64,000 nucleotides of DNA from Cephalotus follicularis (Eukaryota; Streptophyta; Magnoliopsida; Oxalidales; Cephalotaceae), in contig BDDD01005088.1 of NCBI GenBank assembly GCA_001972305.1, positions 1 to 64,000 of the forward strand, written 5' to 3'. Position 1 is the stretch's first letter. The number at the start of each line of letters is the position of its first letter. The notes under the pieces are model-generated. The model had not been told where the DNA came from, did no database searches, and saw only the letters and a list, made by a program, of their open reading frames with translations. Below, in pieces: positions 55,053-64,000 of the stretch. The position numbers and the translations under genes are program-made.

Positions 55053-56156
55053 TGAAAAGCAGCTCTTGCTATATACAAGAGGGGGGTGGGGGTGAATTGA
55101 ATATTGATGTAAATATCAGAAAATAAAAACTTCAAAGTAAAGAGTATAAGGAAAGAAGAATTCTTTGTTTTAGAATGGTTCGGCTAACTCTTGCCTACGT
55201 CCACTTTTCCGAAGGGAGCTCCTTGAGTTTCCACTATCTCGAATTGGTTATGGTAGCAATTCATTACACCTTACAACTTTGGTGATTGAACTCAATCACA
55301 AGACCTTGACCTCAAGACCTTAGAGGATTCACCTCTTTTTCAAGTGTTTGTAAATGTGTTTACAAAATAACCTCTCAATAGGTTTGATCAAAGGAGTCGA
55401 TGTCTTTGTAGGTTACTAGCCGTTGCAAGTGGGTTAACTAGCCGTTCCTTAATTCCTGGGTCAAACAATTTGAAAAGACGTCGATGTCTTTTATGGGCAT
55501 CGATGTCTTTTCTGGGAATGTATCCAAGCATTTGAGGTTATGAGCATCGAATCGATGTCTTCTTGAAGGATCAATGTCTTTTCTGGATTTTGCAGTTGAG
55601 TCTTCAAACACATCGATGTCGAAGGAAAGGGATCGATGTCTTTTGTGTAACGCCGATGTCTTCACATACAAGGATCGATGTCTTTATTCAAAATTGACCT
55701 GTAACTTTTGTGCACTAAAGACGTCGATGTCTTCTTGGAAAGGCATCGATGTCTTTCTTCAAAAATGGCCTGTAACTTTGGTAGCTCAAAGACGTCAATG
55801 TATTCTTCAAAAGGGATCGATATTTTTCTTCAAAAGTGGCCTGTAACTTTGGTAGCTCAAAGACGTCGATGTCTTCTTCAAAAGGGATCGATGTCTTTCT
55901 TCAAAAGTGGCCTGTAACTTTGGTAGCTCAAAGACGTCGATGTCTTCTTCAAAAGGGATCGATGTCTTTTTTCAAAAGTGGCCTGCAACTTTGGTAGCTC
56001 AAAGACGTCAATGTCTTCTTCAAAAGGGATTGATGTCCGTCTTTACAACTGTCTTTTGCCTTTTGTGAATCTTTCTAACATCTTGCACATTAAGTGAACT
56101 TTGTTAAATGCAAATATGTTATTATCAAAACTAGGATTGAGACTACAACGTCAACA
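55053..56156 (-). repeat. 5' LTR of J, 1104 bp
   Basis: On the plus strand it runs TGAAAAGCAGCTC...GACTACAACGTCAACA, so TG...CA on both strands. It holds a dense GACGTCGATGTC cluster (55395-55740) and then the 71-bp tandem array. G's RT frame resumes at 56157. Confidence 0.9.
55696..56045 (-). repeat. 71-bp tandem array carrying paired CGTCGATGTC motifs
   Basis: The unit GGCCTGTAACTTTGGTAGCTC (plus strand) starts at 55767, 55838, 55909 and 55980, 71 bp apart, with a diverged first copy at 55696. Each unit holds GACGTCGATGTCTTC and GGGATCGATGTCTTTC. Two units survive in the other LTR (45333, 45404). The frames predicted here are repeat artefacts. Confidence 0.92.
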
Positions 56157-56766
56157 GAAGGCTCGAAAGCTGGTGGCTAAGGGCACTGAGGATGTCTCTA
56201 AGGTTGAGCCTTGCCTTGAAGACTATCCTGTGGTTCAGGAGTTTGCAGATGTGTTTCCGGAGGAGTTACCTGGATTACCACCGTAACGAGAAGTGGAGTT
56301 TACCATTGAGCTCATTCCTGGAGCGGCACCTATATCTAAGGCACCATATAGGATGGCACCACTTGAGTTACAGGAGCTGAAGGAATAGTTACAAGAGCAG
56401 TTGGATAGGAGTTTCATTCGGCCTAGTGTTTCACAGTGGGGTGCTCCAATTATATTTGTGAAGAAGAAAGATGGGTCTATAAGGCTATGCATAGACTATA
56501 GAGAGTTGAATCGAATTACTGTTCGGAATAAATACCCCTTGCCTAGGACTGATGAATTGTTTGATCAACTCCAAGGTGCTCGGTATTTCTCTATAATCGA
56601 TTTGAGATCGGGATATCATCAGCTATGGATAAAGGATGAAGATGTGCCTAAAACAGCTTTCTGTACTCGGTACGGGCATTATGAGTTTCTGGTCATGCCG
56701 TTCGGACTTACTAATTCACCGACAGTTTTTATGGATCTGATGAATCAGGTGTTTCTTGAGTACTTG
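56157..56766 (+). pseudogene. Reverse transcriptase of G, resumed after J and cut by L
   Basis: KLVAKGTEDVSKVEP, [37 protein letters not shown], a stop at about 56388, then [68 protein letters not shown] and [14 protein letters not shown]'s LTR begins at 56767 just before the catalytic FVDD would be reached. The rest of G lies beyond the window. Confidence 0.88.
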
Positions 56767-58056
56767 TGTAGCGCCCCCGACCCGAGTCCGCTTTATGCTC
56801 AAAGCGAGCTTCGAAGATCGGTGCGTTACGTGGGTGTGACCATTGACCGTCAAATCGTTTAACCATTTAACGATCCATTTCATATCATTTGATCTTGACT
56901 TAGATTTAAAGCCTAACATTATTATTTAACAACTTCACAAGATCACATATGCTTACATCTTTGAAACACCAATTTCAAAATATCCTATTCTCATTATCAT
57001 GATCTTTTCTAATACCTTTGCATTTGTACATCACACCACATGTAACCTTACACGGCGGAAAAACATAAACTTATCATAAAATAATCATAAACTCACCTTT
57101 ACCATTAACTTCTCGTACCCTCAAGTATGTTCAATAACCTTTGATATCATCATCTTACATAAAAACATCATAACCTATAGCATTCATTTCCTTACTTTAA
57201 CATCTACACATTGTTTATCATAAAACGTTACATGGCAGAAAACATTAACACATGACATTAAAACATAACTTCATAGCACATCATACTTCCTTTCCTTACA
57301 CTTCTTTTGCGAACTTCCTCTAAAGCTCGCAACTTCACGTTCAACGTTTCCTGGAAGAACAAGACATTGAATGGAGTGAGCTTTAAAGTGCTCAGTAAGA
57401 AACATAGTCATAAAACGTTATCGAAATTCGTTATTTTTGATAATGTTTATCAAAACGTTTCAGCATCATACATTTCAAAATATCTTTGAAAATCATCTTC
57501 TAGTTTTATAAAAGTAGTACATTTCACTGTCAAAATCCATTGTTCCTGATAGTTTTCATAAAATAAGAATATTTCCAAAATCATGCATTTTTTGGTGTAT
57601 AACACCGACATACTTGAAAAAAATCAAAAACGTTTTCCAATCATACTTTCCTTTGGCTTGTATCACAGCCATACTTGAAAACATTAGTAAAATCGTTTTC
57701 TTCGCATTCATAAACAAAACATCTTTAAAACACTTTTTCTGTTCATATATCATGAAATAGAACATTTCATAAAACTTAATGGTCGCGAACCTTTAATGAA
57801 CCCTTTCACACCGCTTCACCGGGGCATTGTGCACTCCCCGACTACTATCCTTACATCACATGCATGTCGCGAGTACTTTACTCTCCATTAACATTAATCC
57901 ATCTTGGATTCTTTCCCCTTGGATCTCAATCCGAGGGCGGTTCATTCATTAATCTTTACGAGATTAATCCTCACTGGATCGCAATCCAGTAGTTGTTCAT
58001 TCATTTCATAAAACATTTCTTAATACTTTGAGTGACAAGCTCAAAGCATTCATAAC

Positions 58057-58188
58057 ACATTTCTCTTCATTCGAGTAATTAACTCAAATGCATTCATAAA
58101 ACATTTCTCTTCATTTGAGTAGTTAACTCAAATGCATTCATAAAACATTTCTCTTCATTTGAGTATTTAACTCAAATGCATTCATAAA
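58057..58188. repeat. 44-bp tandem repeat in L LTR
   Basis: ACATTTCTCTTCATT begins at 58057, 58101 and 58145, 44 bp apart. Each copy contains the inverted pair TTTGAGTAGTTAACTCAAA. Related single copies lie near 58030 and 58340. Confidence 0.9.
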
Positions 58189-59102
58189 ACATTTCATAAA
58201 ACCTTTCTTAATACCTTGAGTGATCAGCTCAAAGCATTCATAAAACATCGTCGTAAAACATTTCAAAAAATGGTTTCTCATGTAGAAACATTCCTTTCAT
58301 ATCATTTCACAATCATAAAACATTTTTCATCACTTTGAGTAATTAACTCAAAAACATTTATAAAATAGCTTTGCATAACTTTCCTAAATCTTTAATATCA
58401 TATAGAAATAAACACTTTCATAGAAAATGTATAACATCAAAGTTAAAGTAGACATATCAATGAATCTATTGAGATAAAAATCATAAAATTACATTGAGAA
58501 ACGAAGCTGCAATGAATTTTTAAAGTTGTAGTTTTTTTTTGAAAACAAGACCTGAGCAGTAGAAGCAAACAAGGCTTTTCATCAATAATTTGACAGAATG
58601 TCGAGATGCATAAAACGTAACAGTTAAACTAGACATGTTAAGGTTTTAAAAACATTAAACCAATTGAAATTTCATCTAGAAATGAGCAAGATATTAATAA
58701 AACAATCTGCTGCATAATTTTGAAGTAAAACAGAGGAATAACTTTGATAAAATGGGTATAGAATTTCCTTACCTCCCTTTGATCTCCTTCTCTCTTGCTC
58801 TCCCACGAATTCTCCTCTCAAAGCTCAACAGAAACCAACCCTTTTCTAAGATGAGAATGCACACATATATAAGGAGGGAGAGAAACTTGGAGGCCAAGCT
58901 TGCATGGTGTCCTCCATGACCTCACCCATGTGAGCTTGCCTCCTAGTTGCCCGTGTGATGGAATTCCATCCAATCCAATGATGCCACCTGCCCCTTTCCA
59001 GTAGAAAAACATAAGTCTTCATTCCCTTGATTGACACGTGTCCCACAATCCATTAAAATCCTCTGAAACGGGATAAAAAGCTAGAATTCTACACCTGACA
59101 CA

Positions 59103-59335
59103 CGACAAAGCGTCGACTCTTTATCCCTAAGCGTCGCCGGTCAAGGGCTTATCCCGAGTTCTCCAACTTCTGTCCTGACTAAAGCATTAACGCTTTTGTA
59201 CAAAGCATCGCCGCCTTAAGTCTCCTTAAGGTCAACCTCAATACTTGATCTCAAAGCGTCGAAGCTTTCATATGGAGCGTCGTCGGTTGTCTCCAAAGCG
59301 TCGACTCTTTACTTGGAACCGTCGGCGCATAAGCC
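59103..59335. repeat. GCGTCGACTCTTT motif cluster in L LTR
   Basis: AAAGCGTCGACTCTTT (twice), AAGCGTCGCCGG, AAAGCATCGCCGCCTTAAG, AAAGCGTCGAAGCTTT, GAGCGTCGTCGG and ACCGTCGGCGC lie 15-45 bp apart. The motif is the same as in M, D and K. Confidence 0.8.
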
Positions 59336-59572
59336 AGAATTTCCAGTCAAAAGCAATAACCAATTTCCATTTTCTTCAAGGGGAAGCTGCCCGCTGTCCT
59401 GGCAGCGGGACCCCCCGTCCACTCACCGGGGAGCAGAACCCCTGAACCCCCCGAGCGTAGGGTCATACTACGGGCCCCTTGATATATTTGCCAATTACAC
59501 AATAGCAAACATCTTTCTATAATTAATACCTGTAATGGAAATTCGGGTCATTACAATCTACCCTCCTTACAA

Positions 59573-59592
59573 AAATTTTGTCCTCAAAATTT
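59573..59592 (-). other. Hairpin before the polypurine tract of L
   Basis: The minus strand reads AAATTTTGAGGACAAAATTT, an 8-bp perfect stem with an AGGA loop. The polypurine tract (plus-strand ATCTACCCTCCTT, 59556-59568) and LTR follow. Confidence 0.78.
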
Positions 59593-59789
59593 GTTATACA
59601 TTAGACTCAAAAGATGAGGGTACTCTTGTCTCCAATTATCAAGTAGCTTCTTCGACTCCATCATCCCTTCACAACACTTTCACTAATGGAATCGTCTTGG
59701 TTCACAGAACTTGTTCTTTAGAATCCCAAAGTCTCCAATAGTCCAATGTGTCACAGATTGAGCTTTCCCTTTTTTTGTCAAATCTTTTT

Positions 59790-59880
59790 ACTCCTGTCCA
59801 AAGCAATACCTTTAAGAGAAACATGATCTCCCACTTTCAATCTGTAACTCCCTTCTTCTCTTATCCGCATAACTCATTGA
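59790..59880 (-). pseudogene. Integrase C-terminal remnant of L
   Basis: The minus strand encodes SYADKRRRELQIE-VGDHVSLKGIAL, matching SYADRHQKDLEFKVGEHVFLKVSP of B. No integrase core (D,D35E) is found between this and RNase H, only about 200 bp away, so the core is deleted. Confidence 0.65.
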
Positions 59881-60059
59881 GCATCCGAATCATCAACTTG
59901 ATGCAGCTTAACTCTTTTCACTAAAGATGGTTGAGATATGACTTGACATAATTAATCTTCTTCTCTTTGCCTTTTAAGTTACAAATTCAACCTTTTGAAA
60001 TACCTTGATATCTACTCTTGTGTGGAACTCATCGTTGCCAACTTTCCCATACTCTTGTG

Positions 60060-60363
60060 ACTTAAAGCAGCTGCCACTACGTTCGCTTTCTCCCAACATA
60101 TCGACATTCAACACCTCTGCCCGTTATCTTCTTTAAACTTTGGATCATCAAACTAACACTGCTTGATTCATTAGTTCAATTAAAGACAGTCGAACTACAA
60201 CTTGAGATAAGAAAGCTATTTGTCCTTGTTTTCTAACTTCCAAGTTGAAACTTTTGAAATACCTTAATAACTTCTCTTGTGTGATAATCATTGCTGTCAA
60301 AACCTTTATGCTCCTGCGGCTCAAAACATCAGCCAAGACATTCTCTTTTCCTGAATGGTGCAC
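60060..60363 (-). pseudogene. RNase H end of L, duplicated
   Basis: Two copies of the RNase H terminus lie in tandem: HHSGKENVLADVLSRRSIKVL (60363-60300) and EKANVVAAALSHKSMG (about 60095-60048). Each is followed by a similar stretch (CTTTTGAAATACCTTGATAT / CTTTTGAAATACCTTAATAA on the plus strand). This suggests a duplication or a join of two related elements inside L. Confidence 0.65.
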
Positions 60364-60399
60364 TCATAATCCTTAAGACTCCAAGAAACTCTCTCCGCA

Positions 60400-61180
60400 T
60401 TGATCAGACCATTCAAACTTAACATTCTTCCATATCACCCTTGCAAGAGGGTTTGCAATGCGAGAGAAACTTTCAACGATCCTTCGGTAGTAGCTTATCA
60501 ATCCAAGAAAACTTCATATTTCTGCTTCCAACATCGGTCTTTACCATTCTTTTATTGTCATAGTCTTATCAGGGTCCATGAAAATACCTTCTTTTAAAAA
60601 TTATATGGCCTAAGAAGGATATTTCCTTCATCCAAAATTGGCACTTATTGAACTTAGTATACAATTGTTCCCTTCTCAATGTTTACAACACATTGGTCAA
60701 ATGCTCTTTATGCTCCACTTGACTTTTGGAGTATACCAAACTGTCGCCAATCAAATTATCTCAAACTGGCCCGAAAATTGTTGAACACTCTCTTCATCAA
60801 CTCCATAAAAGCAGTTAGAGTATTTGTCAATCCAAATAATACTACCAAAAACCCATACTGACCATACTCATTCGGAAAACAGTTTCCGGTACATATTCCT
60901 TCTGAAATTTTTCTTAATGATAACCTGATCGAAAGTCGATCCTTAAGCATTCCTAAGCTGATCAAACAGATCGTCGATCCTTAATGATCGATACAGGGTC
61001 TCATTGTCCCGTCTTTCTTCCTTACAAACAATATCGGTGCAACCCATGGTGATGCACTTGGTCGGATAAGTCCTTTATCCAAAACTCTTGCAATTGATCC
61101 TTCCATCCTTTCGACTCAGTCGGCCCCCTACGGTAAGGGCTCTTTGAAAATAGAGTCATTCCGGGTACTAAATCCATTTT
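60400..61180 (-). pseudogene. Reverse transcriptase remnants of L
   Basis: On the minus strand: MDLVPGMTLFSKSPYRRGP (near 61160), KDQLQ and [11 protein letters not shown] in place of [14 protein letters not shown], then EYGQYGFLVVLFGLTNTLTAFMELMKRVFNNF (60880-60770). The latter is [19 protein letters not shown] with changes. Many stops and frame changes; the catalytic Asp pair is not recognisable. Confidence 0.72.
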
Positions 61181-61500
61181 AAACTCTATCTCTTTATCCA
61201 ATGGTGTACCTGGTAGATATTTGGAAACACATCCGTAAACTTCTTAACAACGTGAACATCTTCAATCTCCATACTTTTTCCTTGATGTTCACCACATAAG
61301 CGAGGTAACTTTCGGAGCTGCTTTTCAATAATCATCCACCTTGGATTGCTGATATGAAACTTAGGGGTTTACTGACTTTTGGGCCCTGGTAACAAACTCC
61401 GGTTGATTGGTTATTGAAACTTATCCTTTTTCTTATACCAATCAACAAAAACATGATTCGCCGAAAGACAATCCATGCCTATCACAAAGTCATTAGAATC
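61181..61500 (-). pseudogene. Protease C-terminal remnant of L
   Basis: The minus strand encodes DFVIGMDCLSANHVFVDWYKK (about 61490-61430), matching the GMDWLSANH block downstream of the retropepsin active site. The active-site DTG is not visible. The stretch ends near EDVHVVKKFTDVFP, the linker to RT. Confidence 0.65.
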
Positions 61501-61739
61501 TTTCACATTCTCAGCTATCATGATGTATGTTCTAACTGATGCTCTGAGTTATAGAACTCCATTCTCTCTTTCTTCATTATACCTTCCTTTCTTACTGCTG
61601 TACCTAGAGAATTCACCTACCTTCCTATTTCTTTTTCCTTGGTCCTTTCACTTTTGCTGGTATTTCGGATTATTGAATCCATCAACACCGCTTCGTAGGT
61701 TTGCGGATCCTACGCTCTCAACAACCTTTGAACGTTGGG

Positions 61740-62209
61740 GTCCAAACCATTGCGAAACTTATTCGCTCTTATTTGCTCCGATGACACTATGTGAGCCGCA
61801 TATCGAGACAACCTCACAACTTCACCTCGTACAGAGCTATCGATTCGGACTTACCTTCTTCAAATCGAAGAAAATCCTCTTCCATCTTATCCTTCATCGG
61901 CTAAGGAAAATATTTGTCCATAAATATTTCCTTAAACGTTTCACACGTCATCGCTTATAACTCCCGATGTGACTTCGTCATTTCGATCATGTCCCACCAT
62001 CGATATGCTTCTCCTTCTATCTTGTCAAACAGAAACTCTTCCTTACACAATCCAAGGCTCTGAAGATCTCTTCCTTTCCTTGGATCCATACTTCGATCTC
62101 CATAGGATCTGTACTCCGAAAAGGCTTTCGGATGTTGTCTTGCAAAAGGTTCTTCTTTGTTGACCGGCACGTCCCTTCTTTGACCGCGACTTCGTCTTAA
62201 GTCGGTCAT
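61740..62209 (-). pseudogene. gag: gag remnant of L
   Basis: The minus strand encodes RDVPVNKEEPFARQHPKAFSEY...KEEFLFDKIEGEAYRWWDMIEM, a stop, then TCETFKEIFMDKYFP-stop-PMKDKMEEDFLRFEEGKSESIALY. It has the gypsy retrotransposon-gag pattern (A-WW, F...FP, F-L-EG). It differs from the B-like gag, so L is another family. Confidence 0.75.
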
Positions 62210-62737
62210 CTCTTTAACTTATGAGTTAGCCCTTAACCTTAGATGATTTTATTCAAGACCTTATATGGAACTAACACCTACACTTCCTTGCACATATCTT
62301 ACATTCACTATTCATTTCTTACATAAAGCTCCTTCACAAATATTCTAGTCTTCATCACTAGACTCGTCATCATCGGGTATCTCCTCTCAGATACACCTTA
62401 ACATCATTAGCAAGTTTTCTCTAACTTCTCGTATAACTATTCCACTCATTCCCATATAAACCTCAAAAGAACATTCACTTAGCTTCTCTGAAGCATTCAA
62501 CCTTTCTTGCTAACTTCTATCTATACACTTTCTTCCAAATGCGAATATAAAATTAGTCTCGTTTCTTCGCTATGATCCCTCTTAAAATTTCTTTCTCTTT
62601 GTGAAGTTTCTCATTCCTAACCTTTAAATCATGTACTAGTCTCCAAATGATCGAACTCAATCTTTAATGACATCTAACGAAATCAGATCGGAAAATATTT
62701 CCACACATCTTAGATCCTCAAATATAACAAAATCAAC
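62210..62737. other. Leader of L, no gene seen
   Basis: AT-rich sequence between the gag remnant and the primer site. I recognise no protein and no repeat. Confidence 0.5.
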
Positions 62738-62749
62738 TCTCTGATACCA
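62738..62749 (-). other. Primer-binding site of L
   Basis: TCTCTGATACCA on the plus strand is the complement of TGGTATCAGAGA. It lies four bases inside the LTR start at 62754. Confidence 0.88.
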
Positions 62750-62753
62750 TTTC

Positions 62754-64000
62754 TGTAGCGCCTCTGACCCGAGTCCGCTTTATGCCCAAAGAGAACTTCG
62801 AAGATTGGTGCGTTACGTGGGTGTGACCTTTGACCGTCAAATCGTTTAACAATTTAACGATCCATTTCATATCATTTAATCTTGACTTAGATTTAAAACC
62901 TAACATTATTACTTAACAACTTCACAGGATCACATATGCTTACATCTTTGAAACACCAATTTAAAAATATCATATTCTCATTATCATGATCTTTTCTAAT
63001 ACCTTTGCATTTGTACATCACTTAACATGTAACCTTACACAGCGGAAAAACATAAACTTATCACAAAATAATCATATACTCACCTTCACCATTAACTTCT
63101 CGTACCCTCAAGTATGTTCAATAACCTTTGACATCATCATCTTACATAAGAACATCATAACCTATAACATTCATTTCCTTACTTTAACATCTACACATGG
63201 TTTATCATAAAACGTTACATGGCATAAAACATTAACACATGACATTAAATCATAACTTCATAGCATATCATACTTCCTTTCCTTACACTTCTTTTACGAA
63301 CTTCCTCTAAAGCTCGTAACTTCACGTTCAACGTTTCCTGGAAGAATTGTTTGAAAACAGGACATTGAAAGGAGTGAGCTTTAAAGAGCTCAGTAAGAAA
63401 CATAGTCATAAAACGTTATCGAAATCCGTTATCTTTGATAATCTTTATCAAAACGTTTCAGCATCGTACATTTCAAAATATCTTTGAAAATCATCTTCTA
63501 GTTTTATAAAACTAGTACATTTCACTGTCAAAATCCATTGTTCCTGATAGTTTTCATAAAATCGGAATATTTCCAAAATCATGCATTTTCTAGTTTAAAA
63601 CACCGACATACTTGAAAACAATCAAAAACGTTTTCCAATCATACTTTCCTTTGTCTTGTATCACAGCCATACTTGAAAACATCAGTAAAATTGTTTTCTT
63701 CACATTCATAAACAAAACAACTTTAAAACACTTTTTCTGTTCATATCTCATGAAATAAAACCTTTCATAAAACTTAATGGACGCGAACCTTTAATGAACC
63801 CTTTCACACCGCTTCACCGGGGCATTGTGCACTCCCCGACTACTATCCTTACATCACATGCATGTCCGCGAGAACTTTACGCTCCATTAAAATTAATACA
63901 TCTCAGATTCTTTCCCCTTGGATATCAATCCAAGGGTGGTTCATTCATTAATCTTTACGAGATTAATCCTCACTGGATCGCAATCCAGTAGTTGTTCATT
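62754..64000 (-). repeat. 5' LTR of L, partial (window edge)
   Basis: It begins TGTAGCGCCTCTGACCCGAG and follows 56767-58000 with scattered substitutions and small indels (a 10-bp insertion near 63345). It runs off the window. Confidence 0.88.

Larger units (their letters stand above)
45333..56156 (-). mobile_element. Element J: Sirevirus-like Ty1/copia element, minus strand
   Basis: The order on the minus strand is LTR (56156-55053), primer site, gag, PR, IN, RT, RNase H, an extra ORF of the putative plant transposon protein type, polypurine tract, LTR remnant (45579-45333). PR before IN before RT defines copia. A long coiled-coil gag and an ORF between pol and the 3' LTR fit the Sirevirus (SIRE/Maximus) lineage. 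K is inserted in RNase H. The 3' LTR keeps only its first ~247 bp and abuts G without a target copy. Confidence 0.88.
56767..59555 (-). repeat. 3' LTR of L, 2789 bp
   Basis: It has TG...CA ends and matches 62754-64000 in order and near identity. It includes the 44-bp tandem repeat and the GCGTCGACGC cluster. The other LTR continues past the window. ORFs are not genes. Confidence 0.9.
56767..64000 (-). mobile_element. Element L: degenerate minus-strand gypsy element
   Basis: Left LTR 56767-59555 (plus-strand TGTAGCGCCCCCGACCCGAG...GGGTCATTACA) and right LTR from 62754 (TGTAGCGCCTCTGACCCGAG) match closely over the 1.2 kb visible. Between them the minus strand carries gag, PR, RT, RNase H and IN remnants in gypsy order. 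ACTTG (56762-56766) would be the left target copy; the right end is outside the window. Pol is reduced to about 3.2 kb, too short for a complete element. Confidence 0.87.

Noticed and set aside
1..64000. tRNA, rRNA or host protein genes
   Set aside because: I looked for tRNA-like cloverleafs beyond the primer sites, rRNA cores and conserved plant proteins and recognised none; a tRNAscan-SE and BLASTX run would settle it.

Overview
The window is plant nuclear heterochromatin, most likely from a dicot, and I found no host gene in it. It has plant-type LTR retrotransposons with initiator-Met-tRNA primer sites (TGGTATCAGAG), chromovirus-like Ty3/gypsy pol, Sirevirus-like Ty1/copia gag-pol and a CACTA (En/Spm) transposase. 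Every protein I recognise belongs to a transposable element, and nearly all carry stops, frameshifts or deletions.

Layout. (1) 1-830 is the end of a gypsy LTR (A) inserted in the 5' LTR of a plus-strand gypsy element B (831-10326: 5' LTR remnant, gag, PR-RT-RNaseH-IN with chromodomain-like tail, 2.7-kb 3' LTR). (2) 10327-17164 is a minus-strand CACTA transposase gene, split by a 2.7-kb solo gypsy LTR (M, 12011-14694) with a perfect 5-bp target-site duplication (TSD). (3) From 17165 to the end is a nest. Minus-strand gypsy element D (LTR 17165-19572, IN pieces 19573-20136 and 31563-31705) was hit by E, probably a solo LTR (20137-31557, TSD CTTTA). E was hit by F, a copia-like element (22972-31082, TSD GCTCG). 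F holds C, a gag-only gypsy element (25848-30385). D was also hit by G, a plus-strand gypsy element whose 5' LTR starts at 31706. G was hit by H (33817-35676, TSD CATAT), I (35759-43080, TSD TGTAG), the Sirevirus-like copia J (45333-56156, itself holding K, about 48099-51051) and the gypsy element L (56767 to beyond the window).

How it works together: there are no operons. Intact elements of these families would supply gag, protease, RT/RNaseH and integrase in trans. C (gag only), H (integrase only) and K (one extra ORF only) are stripped derivatives. H holds the only uninterrupted integrase reading frame in the window.

Three patterns stand out. First, arrays of short palindromic motifs sharing a GTCGAC/GCCGAC core recur in otherwise different copia and gypsy LTRs. 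Second, an AGGA/AGA-loop hairpin sits directly before the polypurine tract in three gypsy families, with a compensatory base-pair change. Third, H is an LTR-integrase-LTR chimera flanked by a perfect TSD. All coordinates and comparisons were made by eye; junctions without a TSD may be off by tens of bases.
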